DNA of 64,000 nucleotides. Source: Lachnospiraceae bacterium (GTDB taxonomy: Bacteria > Bacillota > Clostridia > Lachnospirales > Lachnospiraceae). The translations under genes and the position numbers were made by a program. Location: NCBI GenBank assembly GCA_017622845.1, contig JAGAQJ010000031.1, forward strand, positions 1 to 64,000, read 5' to 3'. This document shows positions 1 through 8,098 of this stretch, one piece after another. The notes under the pieces were generated by a model. The model searched no databases. It worked only from the letters and a program-made list of their open reading frames with translations, and was not told the origin of the DNA. Positions within the stretch are counted from its first letter, which is position 1, and each line of letters begins with the position of its first letter.

Positions 1-39
1 AGTCTACCAATCAGGTTCTTTTCGTTATATAATGAGTTT

Positions 40-115
40 ATCGTACGGGATCACTTTCCTTTGTAATAGTTGTCGCAAACTTATTATACATCAGAAAGTC
101 CCTGTACGATATTTT
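40..115. repeat. Imperfect inverted repeat at left edge
   Basis: ATCGTAC-GGGA-ACTTTC on the left is matched by GAAAGT-CCC-GTACGAT on the right, followed by a T-rich run. It may be a terminator or operator of a gene off the left edge. No coding region is visible in 1-252. Confidence 0.3.
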
Positions 116-252
116 TTATTCAAAAAGTTGTAAACTGGTGTAAAATAACATAGCAATAAGATTGATGAGTTTAAGCAGAAGTTTCGGAGGTATCATTAAT
201 AAAGACGCATTGCCGGTTATGCCAAATAGGAATTTGTGAAAGGAGAATTACT

Positions 253-780
253 GTGAAAAGTATAGAAATTATTACAAGACGTTTACTATTGAAACCGTTG
301 GGAAGCGAATATGTTCAGACAGTAAATGACTACGCTTTGGATTACGAAAACACAAAATATATGTGTAATTTGCCTAACAAAAATATAGAAGAAACAATAA
401 ATTTTTTGGAAAATGCTGAAGCAGAGTGGTTAAAAGAAAAACCTGAGTATTATGAGTTTGCAATTCTTTATAGAAATCAGCATATAGGTGCAGTCAGCAT
501 TCATTTTGAAAATGGAATCGGAGAGTTAGGGTGGATTGTGAATAAAAAATACTGGGGAAATGGATTTGCATATGAAGCTGCAGAAGCCCTTGTTACATAT
601 TTCATAGATAACATGGAAACTACTCATTTTATCGCTCATTGCGATACGGAAAATGCTGCTTCGTATAAAGTGATGGAAAAACTGGGCATGGTTAGAACCG
701 GCAAGTGGGGTGGAAGAAGAAATAAATCTGCATCACATGATACTTTTGAATATCAGTATGAATTGATTATACCGAGATAA
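253..780 (+). CDS. GNAT family N-acetyltransferase (RimJ/RimL type)
   Basis: This 175-residue protein has the single GNAT fold of the RimJ/RimL class, which transfers an acetyl group from acetyl-CoA to an amine. The opening (IITRRLLLKPL), the GELGWIVNKKYWGNGFAYEA segment (about residues 95-114; strand plus acetyl-CoA loop, R/Q-x-x-G-like) and the C-terminal ASYKVMEKLGM helix (about 135-146) are typical. The start is a GTG preceded by AAAGGAG at about 239-245, eight bases away. It stands alone, with the next open frame 150 bases downstream being a broken gene. Substrate cannot be told: ribosomal protein, antibiotic and small-molecule acetylases share this architecture. Confidence 0.85.
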   Translation: MKSIEIITRRLLLKPLGSEYVQTVNDYALDYENTKYMCNLPNKNIEETINFLENAEAEWLKEKPEYYEFAILYRNQHIGAVSIHFENGIGELGWIVNKKYWGNGFAYEAAEALVTYFIDNMETTHFIAHCDTENAASYKVMEKLGMVRTGKWGGRRNKSASHDTFEYQYELIIPR

Positions 781-929
781 ATTTTCAGTTCAATGAGGCA
801 AAACATGGGATTCAAGAACGTTTATTGTAATTTGCAGGATTACCGTATATAATAAAATCAGAAGATGACAGATGTTATAAAGCATACAGGGGGTTCCGAT
901 AGTAATAGTGAAAGAAAGCAGGCAGATAA

Positions 930-1302
930 ATGGAAAACACAGAAACAAAACAGACAAACTGGGAAGAGCTAAGTATTTCCAACGATTTCCTTTTTGGAAA
1001 AATCATGCAGAATCCGGAGCTATTTCTGGACTATGTGGCAGGGAAAAAGCCGGAGGATTCCTTTGTAGAGAAGTTAGAGGAGCTGTGAAGGAAGTAAAGA
1101 AGAACAGAGAATGGAGGCGTGAATATATGACATTGTTGATGAGAGATGAAGTAAACCAAAAAAAGGCAGAGAGCGCGGAGAGGATATGATGCTTGACTTA
1201 ATTCAACTGTTAATAGCTGATAAAAGATTTGATGATATAAACAGAATCAAAGAAGATAAAGAGTATCGTCAGGAACTTTATGAGGAGTATCACATTATTT
1301 AA
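930..1302 (+). pseudogene. Decayed Rpn/PD-(D/E)XK nuclease-family transposase-like gene
   Basis: Read in pieces, this stretch matches the two ends of an Rpn-type (recombination-promoting nuclease, PD-(D/E)XK) protein with the middle missing. From ATG 930 the frame reads an N-terminus with WEELSISNDFLFGKIM, jumps straight to a C-terminal part (KKPEDSFVEKLEEL) and stops. The adjacent frame continues AVKEVKKNREWRREYMTLLM, and a third frame completes the family-like tail (LIADKRFDDINRIKEDKEYR) to a stop at 1302. At least one large internal deletion and two frameshifts are needed, and the nuclease core is gone, so it is non-functional. Family assignment is from remembered motifs. Confidence 0.6.
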
Positions 1303-1314
1303 GAGAAGAACAGT

Positions 1315-1350
1315 CATAGGCAGAGCATAGAAAGTGTTCTGCATTGTCTG
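1315..1350 (+). repeat. 36-bp dispersed repeat, copy 1
   Basis: This 36-bp stretch matches positions 37687-37722 at 34 of 36 bases, in the same orientation. It contains a hairpin-like core (AGGCAGAGCA facing TGTTCTGC). It sits 13 bases after the stop of the decayed Rpn gene. Function is unknown. Confidence 0.6.
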
Positions 1351-1602
1351 CTTTTCAAAATAATATTTACTTGGTTTTCGCACTTGGATATGATATGGAG
1401 AACCGTATCATAAGTGAGGGCGAAAGTTGGATGGAGATAGGCTGGGTGCTGATAAGCTTTATTGGAATTGCAAAAACTTTCACATATAGTGAAAATTGCA
1501 ATAGAGTAACTTTTTAGTTTTGAATGTAGAAGTGTTGGCTATGTGTATGTGGAATTTAGCGGATAAGATAAATTAAGAATTGCAGACAAGGAGTGTATTA
1601 CA
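1351..1602. other. Intergenic stretch, no gene recognised
   Basis: AT-rich DNA between the repeat and the next gene. No open frame with a ribosome binding site stands out. The last 60 bases should carry the leader of the following gene. Confidence 0.4.
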
Positions 1603-2085
1603 ATGCCTACGAAACATGAAAAGATTATCCCGAAGAATGACAATCCAGAGGAGATGCCATCTGGATTGTATATGAAATATGCAATTGCTATCTTTGGAGA
1701 TGAAAAAGAAATCACTGAGGACGGTCTGAAACAACTGAACGATAAAATTCATAAAGGCAAAAAATTAGGCATTTATTTGTCTCAGGATTGCGATTTGGAA
1801 GGCGATTATATGCAGATTGAAGCTGATAATGGCAGAATCTTTTTGCAGTATGTTAGAAATGACGGAATGAAAGACGCGTGTTTCTATTCTTCCTTTGATC
1901 CTGACTATCTGGATTCCGAGACGGAAGCACCCATAGAATGTTCTGATGGACAGTCTATAATTCTGATGAGATATACCATGCAGGATATGGAGTTAGCTGC
2001 CAAATGTGTGGAGTATTTTGTGCGAACCGGAAAGCTTTATTCTGGTATGGCATGGTTGAAAGGATGGACTGAGTGGGATATGTAG
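1603..2085 (+). CDS. Hypothetical acidic protein, immunity-like
   Basis: A 160-residue soluble acidic protein with no signal peptide or membrane segment. The start has a GGAG sequence about 12 bases upstream. Recognisable features are only general: an alternating strand-rich body (KLGIYLSQDCDLEGDYMQIE, DNGRIFLQYVRNDG) and a helical end (DMELAAKCVEYFVRTGKLY). Size, charge and position at the head of several unrelated small orphan genes resemble immunity-protein arrays of polymorphic toxin systems. No toxin gene is in the window, so this is a guess. I do not recognise the family. Confidence 0.55.
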   Translation: MPTKHEKIIPKNDNPEEMPSGLYMKYAIAIFGDEKEITEDGLKQLNDKIHKGKKLGIYLSQDCDLEGDYMQIEADNGRIFLQYVRNDGMKDACFYSSFDPDYLDSETEAPIECSDGQSIILMRYTMQDMELAAKCVEYFVRTGKLYSGMAWLKGWTEWDM

Positions 2086-2097
2086 GAAGTTTACATA

Positions 2098-2211
2098 ATG
2101 TATCCTGGTCAGGTGGGAAAAGATACGGACACTGTTGTTATGGGTTGGAATAATAAATTTATCAGAAAGCTGAGTAAGGTTAAGATTGGAATTGATGGAG
2201 GAAGTATGTAA
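2098..2211 (+). CDS. Possible 37-residue peptide or gene-tail remnant
   Basis: An open frame from ATG 2098 to a stop at 2209-2211, whose last base is the first base of the next start codon. It encodes about 37 residues including KDTDTVVMGWNNKFIRKL. There is no convincing ribosome binding site. It could be the C-terminal leftover of a larger decayed gene rather than a real peptide. Confidence 0.25.
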   Translation: MYPGQVGKDTDTVVMGWNNKFIRKLSKVKIGIDGGSM

Positions 2212-2438
2212 TGTCGGAACAGGAAAAAACTGAAAAATTGAAATTGCTTGTCAATGCAATAGCCGATTGTGATGAGTTAAACGAAGAACAGGTTCGTTCA
2301 ATAGTGGAATTATGTGATATAGACTGGGATGCAGAAGATATAAAAATGATGTGCTACGAATATTGGGAGTCGCCATTTTCTTTAGATGAAGTCGTCTATT
2401 TCCTTATACATGGGGAACATAAAAAAGCAAATCCATAA
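2211..2438 (+). CDS. Small hypothetical acidic protein (75 aa)
   Basis: A 75-residue, Glu/Asp-rich, predominantly helical protein starting at an ATG preceded by GGAGGAAGT. It has two helices (KTEKLKLLVNAIADC, NEEQVRSIVEL) and a Tyr/Trp-rich second half (MCYEYWESPFSLDEVVYFL). No known domain is recognised. It follows the preceding frame without a gap and sits in the run of small orphan genes from 1.6 to 4.7 kb. An immunity or antitoxin-like role is possible but unsupported. Confidence 0.5.
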   Translation: MSEQEKTEKLKLLVNAIADCDELNEEQVRSIVELCDIDWDAEDIKMMCYEYWESPFSLDEVVYFLIHGEHKKANP

Positions 2439-2513
2439 CGACTGACGGTTTAATGATACTTAAAAAGGTTAATGACGCATCAATATTAGTTTGAAAGCAG
2501 AAAGAGATAAAAT

Positions 2514-3023
2514 ATGGGCGAATATTTAGTTTTGCTGGCGCGGTTCAGCCCGGCATTCGTGAAGCAGGAGTTAATCCCTGAGATTGAGAAAAACTGTACA
2601 GAGTTTGGGATATTTTCACAAACAGCCTATGACACTTTCCAAAAAAATAAATTTGAAGAGAACAGTTTCTATTTTCATCATGATTATGCAGAGAAAGATA
2701 TTCCAACAGGTCAGGAATACGAAGCAATTGCATACAGCAAGAACCGGAAAATACAGCCTGCCTCAATACAAAAATGTCCGTCAAAAGTTTTATGCTTTTT
2801 TACCGCTTTCAGAACACGGCCTGCTGACCACGCTATGCGCGGACACCATGAGCTTAGTCTGATACAGTTTGGTGGGGGGATTCCGTCCATAATAAGTGAG
2901 CTGTTTGAAATTACTGAGCCTAAACCGTTATACACGCCGGAACACAAGTATATTTATTTGGGTTCAGAGACAGAATTAAGGAAGCTTGTCCGAAAACAGG
3001 AGGCGGCAGCGGAACTTTTATGA
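2514..3023 (+). CDS. Hypothetical protein with suspected paired frameshifts
   Basis: A 169-residue open frame of unknown family. The N-terminal half (to about residue 78) and C-terminal part (from about 115) read like normal protein. The stretch between about 2745 and 2860 reads oddly (FFTAFRTRPADHAMRGHHEL), while the +1 frame of the same DNA gives a natural sequence (KNVRQKFYAFLPLSEHGLL, then LLTTLCADTMSLV). A compensating pair of indels is the simplest explanation, so part of the protein may be scrambled. The 3' end overlaps the next start by four bases (ATGA), suggesting translational coupling. Confidence 0.5.
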   Translation: MGEYLVLLARFSPAFVKQELIPEIEKNCTEFGIFSQTAYDTFQKNKFEENSFYFHHDYAEKDIPTGQEYEAIAYSKNRKIQPASIQKCPSKVLCFFTAFRTRPADHAMRGHHELSLIQFGGGIPSIISELFEITEPKPLYTPEHKYIYLGSETELRKLVRKQEAAAELL

Positions 3024-3349
3024 CAAACAAAATGGAATATATAAAGCTCTTTTGGAAACATAATTTTTGCGATGAACCTGTAGTAATTTTTTATGAAGTA
3101 GATTTAGAAAATGAACGATTAGCAACTAGATCTATTGATATTTTTGCAGATGGAAAAACAAAAAATATTGATAATTTTTATGAAGGAGCAATAGAAATAG
3201 TGCCGATACCTACAATAGAAGAGTTTAACTCGGATATGTATGGGGAAGAATTTAATGCATGCCTAATGGCTGGAGAAGAATTTGAAAGAGTATGGAGCTC
3301 CCGTATTTACTGCGAAATTTCTATGCTTATGAAACCTATAAGTAAATAA
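3020..3349 (+). CDS. DUF6881 domain-containing protein
   Basis: This 109-residue protein has the layout I associate with DUF6881: MEYIKLFWKHNFCDEPVVIFYEVD near the start, then an arginine/isoleucine strand (ATRSIDIFADGKTKNID) and an acidic C-terminus. The family is found as small soluble proteins in toxin-immunity-like arrays, and no biochemical role is established to my knowledge. Its ATG overlaps the stop of the preceding gene by four bases (ATGA), so the two are probably co-translated. Confidence 0.6.
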   Translation: MTNKMEYIKLFWKHNFCDEPVVIFYEVDLENERLATRSIDIFADGKTKNIDNFYEGAIEIVPIPTIEEFNSDMYGEEFNACLMAGEEFERVWSSRIYCEISMLMKPISK

Positions 3350-3437
3350 AATTTGATATAGAACATTGAGTTAAAAGTGTTTTTTCATATCGTATTAAAG
3401 GCGATATATAAACTGGATTTGTAAGGAGAATTGTGTA

Positions 3438-4019
3438 ATGAATTTTCAGGTAATTGGCATTGCTGCTTTATTGATATTCTATGGCTGCTATTTTATTAAA
3501 ATGATAAATCAACATTATAAAGGGATAAAAACGGATCAAATCGGACAAGGCAAATCCGGTTTTGAAAAATTTATTGAGATCACAATGAAAATAGCTACCT
3601 ACATAGTTCCTATGGTTGAAATTGTGAGCATAATTTTTAATATAACCCATTTTTCCGGTCCGGTGAGAATCATGGGTGCTTGCATAAGTTTTATTGGTGT
3701 AACTGTATTTGTAATTTCTGTATTGACAATGCAGGACAGTTGGCGTGCAGGTGTATCAAAGACTGATAAAACAGAACTTGTAACAAGAGGAATATATCAG
3801 ATTAGCCGTAACCCGGCATTCTTAGGCTTTGACCTTGTATATATTGGGATTGTACTGATGTTTTTTAACTGGCTGCTTTTCATAATTTCAATTTTTGCAA
3901 TGATTATGTTCCATTTGCAGATTGTAAATGTGGAAGAGGTTTTTTTGCTTGAAATATTCGGAGATGAGTATTTGAATTACAAGAGAAAGGTTTGCCGTTA
4001 TATAGGAAGAAGACGATAA
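3438..4019 (+). CDS. Isoprenylcysteine carboxyl methyltransferase family membrane protein
   Basis: A 193-residue integral membrane protein with about five hydrophobic segments (roughly residues 2-20, 50-75, 77-98, 128-150 and 150-165). The C-terminal half carries the ICMT/PEMT-family signature for S-adenosylmethionine-dependent methylation at the membrane: RGIYQISRNPAFLGFD (about 115-130), then VEEVFLLEIFGDEYLNYKRKV (about 168-188). Bacterial members act on small molecules or lipids, and the substrate here is unknown. The start follows AAGGAG at about 3422-3427. It appears monocistronic. Confidence 0.8.
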   Translation: MNFQVIGIAALLIFYGCYFIKMINQHYKGIKTDQIGQGKSGFEKFIEITMKIATYIVPMVEIVSIIFNITHFSGPVRIMGACISFIGVTVFVISVLTMQDSWRAGVSKTDKTELVTRGIYQISRNPAFLGFDLVYIGIVLMFFNWLLFIISIFAMIMFHLQIVNVEEVFLLEIFGDEYLNYKRKVCRYIGRRR

Positions 4020-4198
4020 CTTTTAATTTGCAGGAGCAAACAATCGGTAATAAAAGCAGTGATTCTGTTTGACGCAATGCCCTACTACTTTTGAACGGGA
4101 AAGCATAAGGGGATAAATGTATAGTTGGGTAGGAAGATATTGAAGTACAAAGATTGCGTTAAAATTAGAATTGCCCATGAAAAATGTAAGAAAGGAAA

Positions 4199-4654
4199 AT
4201 GAAAATTGTGAGAAAGGTGTTGGAGTTTCCACAAATAGACGAACAGAAATTGGAATTTGTTCAAGAATTGATAGATAGTATTGCAGAAAAGGTGGACGAG
4301 GATTGCAGGGGCGAATTGAACAGGCTTAATGGCATAACCGGGAAAGAACATACTGCGGTAGAGTTTGCCGAATATTGGGGCTGGACAGATTTGGAATCTT
4401 TAGCAAGGATTACTTTAACTCCTGAACCACCATGTATACATGATTTAACTAAAACTGAAATTGAAGAAATAATAGCGGTAATAAAAGATTGTATGATTTC
4501 AGTTGAGGATGATAAAGCAGACTATTATATAGGACTGCTTCGCAAGTCTTTACCATTAACGAATGTAATGGATTATATAATGTCAGGTGATGATATAAAA
4601 AGGATTGCAGATGATATGATTAGTGCGGCATCAAGTTCAGTCATTGCATTATGA
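4199..4654 (+). CDS. Hypothetical acidic protein, immunity-like
   Basis: A 151-residue acidic soluble protein of unknown family, starting at an ATG just after GAAAGGAAA. Helical segments dominate (EQKLEFVQELIDSIAEKVD; EIEEIIAVIKDCMI; DYYIGLLRKSLPL), with an aromatic patch AEYWGWTDLESLA in the middle. The C-terminus (DDIKRIADDMISAASSSVIA) is intact. It lies at the end of the run of unrelated orphan genes. An immunity-like role is suggested only by context. Confidence 0.5.
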   Translation: MKIVRKVLEFPQIDEQKLEFVQELIDSIAEKVDEDCRGELNRLNGITGKEHTAVEFAEYWGWTDLESLARITLTPEPPCIHDLTKTEIEEIIAVIKDCMISVEDDKADYYIGLLRKSLPLTNVMDYIMSGDDIKRIADDMISAASSSVIAL

Positions 4655-4712
4655 ACATAATTGCAATTTACTTAGAACACTGAATACCAGATAAAAATTA
4701 TGTGGTGATAGA

Positions 4713-4871
4713 ATGAACTTACTTTTTATGCAGTCAAAATAATAGACATATGCCTTAATATTAGTGATGATTATGAATTTATGAACAGAGAATTACAGGA
4801 ATTGCCGAAAAAGGAATCTGTATGAGGAACAATTAAGCTGGCTGAATCATTTGGGTGCTGTGGGAATTTAG
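4713..4871 (+). pseudogene. Short gene remnant with two compensating frameshifts
   Basis: From ATG 4713 the frame stops after ten codons. The +2 frame then continues a protein-like sequence (KIIDICLNISDDYEFMNREL, then QELPKKES), and the original frame resumes with YEEQLSWLNHLGAVGI before a stop at 4869-4871. Two indels joining three pieces make a plausible 50-residue protein. It ends just before the aroB ribosome binding site. Family unknown. Confidence 0.4.
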
Positions 4872-4881
4872 GAGGGAACTC

Positions 4882-5994
4882 ATGGGAATTTTTAATGTTG
4901 AACTAAAGAAGACAATCGATGATAGTTATGAAATTGAAATAGGATACAGACTGGAGGACAAGTTAATTGCGGATATCAAGAATGGCTTGATTGGTAGTAT
5001 TACCAAGTTTGCAGTTGTTACAGACAGCATCGTAAAAGATTTGTATGCGGAGCCTGTTTTGACTAAATTGAAATGCGTAGGCTATCAGGCGGATTTATTT
5101 GTATTTGAAGCAGGAGAAAAGCAAAAGACAAGAAAAACAAAAGAGCTGATCGAAGATGCTATGTTGGAAAAGAGATATCGCAGAGATTGCTGTATCATTG
5201 CGATTGGCGGAGGTGTAGTAACGGATTTGGCAGGGTTTGTTGCAGGTACTTTTTGCAGGGGGATTCCATTTATTAACTATGCTACGACCCTTTTGGCAGC
5301 AGCAGATGCTTCCGTAGGAGGAAAGACTGCAGTTGATACACCGTTAGCCACAAATTTAATCGGTTTATTTAATCAGCCCCGGAAAGTGTATCTGGATATT
5401 GCAACATGGAAAACATTACCCGCAAGGCAGATATCCAGCGGATTGGCAGAAACAATAAAACATGCATGTATTGCAAGCGAAGAACTGTTTCGTTATCTGG
5501 ATACATATATGAATGAAATATTCAGTATTGACAAAGGGACATGTGAACATATAGCAAATCAGAACTGTAAAATAAAATATGAAGTCGTAATGAAGGATGA
5601 AAAGGAAAACGGACTTCGTGAAATACTAAATCTTGGACATACTGTTGGAAGAGCAATCGAAACAGTAAGTGATTACAAACTGCTTCATGGAGAGGCATTA
5701 TCAATCGGACTTGTCGCTGAGGTTAAACTGGCATGTAAACTTGGATATATGACCAAGAACCAAAGAGATGATGTGATAGCATTGCTTGCTAAGGCTCATT
5801 TGCCGATTGCAATTCCTGATTATATTGACAGAGAGGCTTTAGTCAAAAAATTATATACAGATAAAAAGGCAAAAAACGGTCAACTGCGATTTGTAATACA
5901 AAAAGGTATTGGCAATGTTGTGGAATTTGCCGATGGGGTGTATGCTGCTCCAATAGAAGAGGACATTGCAAGAAAAATTATATTGGATATGTAA
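4882..5994 (+). CDS. aroB: 3-dehydroquinate synthase family protein (AroB-like)
   Basis: AroB makes 3-dehydroquinate from DAHP in the shikimate pathway, using NAD and a divalent metal. This copy has the NAD-binding GGGVVTDLAGFVAGTF motif (about residues 117-132), the ATTLLAAADASVGGKTAVD block (about 143-161) with its catalytic lysine, and metal ligands in GLAETIKHA, NLGHTVGRAIE and LHGEALSIG. The start at ATG 4882 follows GGAGGG. An ATG nine codons upstream lacks a ribosome binding site. It stands alone among orphan genes, not in an aro operon, so a divergent substrate (as in sedoheptulose-phosphate or dehydroquinate-synthase-like cyclases) is possible. Confidence 0.8.
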   Translation: MGIFNVELKKTIDDSYEIEIGYRLEDKLIADIKNGLIGSITKFAVVTDSIVKDLYAEPVLTKLKCVGYQADLFVFEAGEKQKTRKTKELIEDAMLEKRYRRDCCIIAIGGGVVTDLAGFVAGTFCRGIPFINYATTLLAAADASVGGKTAVDTPLATNLIGLFNQPRKVYLDIATWKTLPARQISSGLAETIKHACIASEELFRYLDTYMNEIFSIDKGTCEHIANQNCKIKYEVVMKDEKENGLREILNLGHTVGRAIETVSDYKLLHGEALSIGLVAEVKLACKLGYMTKNQRDDVIALLAKAHLPIAIPDYIDREALVKKLYTDKKAKNGQLRFVIQKGIGNVVEFADGVYAAPIEEDIARKIILDM

Positions 5995-6044
5995 AGATAA
6001 CTTTAGAATGAATAGACTTAACTGGAAAGCTTGAAGAGAAAAGA

Positions 6045-6209
6045 ATGAAAGTATACGAAGTAACTCTTAATGGTAAACAATATTCTATATTAGAAAAAAT
6101 GCTATGTTCGGTTAGAGCCAGGCAGTTGGCAGGAAATCAGATAATAAATGGAGCTGAGCTGCTTCATGATATGATTGACGATATATTTGTACGTTTGAAA
6201 TTGGATTAA
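6045..6209 (+). CDS. Small hypothetical protein (54 aa)
   Basis: An open frame of 54 codons from ATG 6045 to the stop at 6207-6209, beginning MKVYEVTLNGKQYSI and ending in an amphipathic helix (LLHDMIDDIFVRLKLD). A weak GAAGAGAA purine stretch precedes the start. The sequence looks protein-like, but I recognise no family. It lies in the 256-base gap between the AroB-like and DegV genes. Confidence 0.35.
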   Translation: MKVYEVTLNGKQYSILEKMLCSVRARQLAGNQIINGAELLHDMIDDIFVRLKLD

Positions 6210-6250
6210 AGGAGTCTGACTCTAAGCATGATTAAAACAGGAAGGAGTAG

Positions 6251-7108
6251 ATGGAGATGGTAAAAATCATTTCAGACAGTACTTGTGATTTGTCCAGAGA
6301 GCTGTTGGAAAAGTATGAGGTATCAATTTTGCCCTTACACGTTATTTTAGGGGAAAGGGAGTGTGAAGACGGTCAGGATATTTCGCCGGATGACATCTAT
6401 CAATGGTCAGATGAGCATAGGACAACACCGAAAACCTCCGCACCGGCGTTGGATAAAACCATGGAATTGCTGAGACCTTATGTAGAAGCAGGCAGAGAAG
6501 TAGTGTGCTTTTCTATATCAGAAGATATGTCCACATCATCGAATGTCATGCGTCTTGCTGCAGAAGAATTAAATGGAAATCATTTGGTCACTGTGATCAA
6601 TTCAGCAAATCTTTCTACCGGTATCGGACTGCTGGTAATCGAAGCAGCCATTATGGCACAGGAAGGAAAGAATGCCAGGGAGATTTCCCAAAAGATAGAG
6701 GAATTAAAACCTCTTGTCCGGGCAAGTTTCGTAGTAGATACATTGGTTTATCTTCATAGGGGAGGGCGGTGCAGCGGTCTTGCTGCTATGGCAGGAGGAG
6801 CGTTGAAGCTTCATCCCAAAATTGTCGTCGAAGATGGCAGAATGAGTCCTTCCAAAAAGTATCGCGGAAGGATGAACAAGGTTCTTATGGATTATGTCAA
6901 AGAGATGGAGTATGACTTGAAAACTGCAAAGAAGGACCGGGTATTTATTACGCATTCCGGATGTGCTCCTGAGATGATTGAAATGGTTCGTGTTTATCTG
7001 CAGAGTTTAAATGTCTTTGAGGAAATCCTGGTCACCAGAGCCGGAGGAGTGATATCTAGTCATTGTGGACCAGGAACACTTGGTGTGTTATTTATCGCAG
7101 AAAATTGA
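6251..7108 (+). CDS. DegV family fatty-acid-binding protein
   Basis: DegV proteins bind fatty acids and act as FakB-type partners that present them to the kinase FakA for phospholipid synthesis. The 285 residues open with the hallmark ISDSTCDLS, then LPLHVILGE, a TSAPALDK segment that would hold the lipid head group, INSANLSTGIGLLV, VDTLVYLHRGGRCSG and the C-terminal VTRAGGVISSHCGPGTLGV with the conserved histidine. AAGGAG lies only 3 bases before ATG 6251, and a second in-frame ATG at 6257 has better spacing, so the true start may be two codons later. No fakA homologue is nearby. Confidence 0.9.
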   Translation: MEMVKIISDSTCDLSRELLEKYEVSILPLHVILGERECEDGQDISPDDIYQWSDEHRTTPKTSAPALDKTMELLRPYVEAGREVVCFSISEDMSTSSNVMRLAAEELNGNHLVTVINSANLSTGIGLLVIEAAIMAQEGKNAREISQKIEELKPLVRASFVVDTLVYLHRGGRCSGLAAMAGGALKLHPKIVVEDGRMSPSKKYRGRMNKVLMDYVKEMEYDLKTAKKDRVFITHSGCAPEMIEMVRVYLQSLNVFEEILVTRAGGVISSHCGPGTLGVLFIAEN

Positions 7109-7146
7109 GCTGTCTTTTCATGCTTTGACTGAGCATTCTTGAAAGT

Positions 7147-7329
7147 TACGGATATTTAATCGGAACAGAACTTATTCGATATATTATTTCTGAAGCAAAA
7201 GAAGTTAATATCAGGTATGCATCTCTTATGATGGAAAACCTTACCACAAGTGAAGGTGAAAAAGCATATATAGCACTTAAAAATAATAAAGACGAAAAGG
7301 AATATTATGAAAATTATCAATTATTTTGA
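7147..7329 (+). pseudogene. Open-frame remnant without a start
   Basis: An uninterrupted frame with protein-like composition (GTELIRYIISEAKEVNIRYA; TSEGEKAYIALKNNKD) but no start codon with a ribosome binding site. It ends inside the first codons of the next gene. It looks like the tail of a decayed gene of unknown family. Confidence 0.3.
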
Positions 7330-7765
7330 CCAAACAAAAGAAGAGAGAGAGTATTGGAAATCTGAAATAAAAAAGTGTGACTGGAGAGCTGCAAAGTATT
7401 TATATTGCTTATTAGATGAAAACAGATTGTGTGAATTGTGTGGAAATGACACGAAATTATTATTGCTTATTCAAGGTAAAAATTTGGTGTCATTCTGCAC
7501 ATTAGCAGAACAGGATGAGATAGCAGCAAGAGATTTAAAACCATGGATTGGATTTGTATACACATTTCCGGAATACAGAGGTAACCGATACTCTGAAAAA
7601 ATAATAAAGTATGCATTAGAGGCAGCAAGAAACGCCGGTTATAGCAATGTGTATATTTCTTCCGATGAGGTTGGGTTATATGAGAAATATGGTTTTCAAT
7701 ATTGGGAAAATATGAAGAATATTTATCATGAGGAAACACAAGTATTTATCTACAATCTGGTCTAG
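7307..7765 (+). CDS. GNAT family N-acetyltransferase
   Basis: A 152-residue GNAT acetyltransferase. The central strand PWIGFVYTFPEYRGNRYSEK (about residues 83-102) holds the acetyl-CoA pyrophosphate-binding loop (R-G-N-R-Y-S). AALEAARNAGYSNVYISSD then VGLYEKYGFQYWE (about 120-140) give the usual C-terminal helix-strand. The ATG has an AAAGGAA stretch six bases upstream. Substrate unknown. It is the last chromosomal gene before the mobile element inserted at 7891. Confidence 0.8.
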   Translation: MKIINYFDQTKEEREYWKSEIKKCDWRAAKYLYCLLDENRLCELCGNDTKLLLLIQGKNLVSFCTLAEQDEIAARDLKPWIGFVYTFPEYRGNRYSEKIIKYALEAARNAGYSNVYISSDEVGLYEKYGFQYWENMKNIYHEETQVFIYNLV

Positions 7766-7880
7766 AGATATCTAATCTGGCTTGGCTGTGTGGTATAGAA
7801 GTAAGTCGATTAACTATATGTTAGAAGAAATAAAATGGTTGTTATTTGATGCCGATTCAATATGAATAAAAGAACAATAG

Positions 7881-7903
7881 CATATGATTATCTCCTATTA
7901 GGA
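7881..7903 (+). other. attL junction of the element
   Basis: The chromosomal half-site CATATGATTA is followed by the core TC at 7891-7892 and the element half-site TCCTATTAGGAA. It is the mirror image of the right junction at 32068-32091, sharing only the TC core in direct orientation. Confidence 0.85.
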
Positions 7904-7973
7904 ACCCTGTAAATACAAGGCTTTTCAAAGCCTACAAACAACAAAAAATAATATTTGATCTATCACATTACGC

Positions 7974-8010
7974 AAAAGGCCGCCCGGCTGAGACTTCGGG
8001 CGGCCTTTTT
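7974..8010. terminator. Bidirectional intrinsic terminator
   Basis: A stem of AAAAGGCCGCCCG and CGGGCGGCCTTTTT with a 10-base loop. The A-run on one side and the T-run on the other make it work both ways, insulating the first ICE operon from outside transcription. Confidence 0.85.
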
Positions 8011-8098
8011 GCGTGGATAGACGGAAGGAGGACGAAAAAATAATTACAGAAAATTAGTCTCAAAAATTGTGCAACTTTTACGAAAAGGAGGTTAGTGA

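Noticed and set aside
4855-4881. Upstream ATG for the AroB-like gene
   Set aside because: It lacks a ribosome binding site, while GGAGGG sits correctly before ATG 4882.
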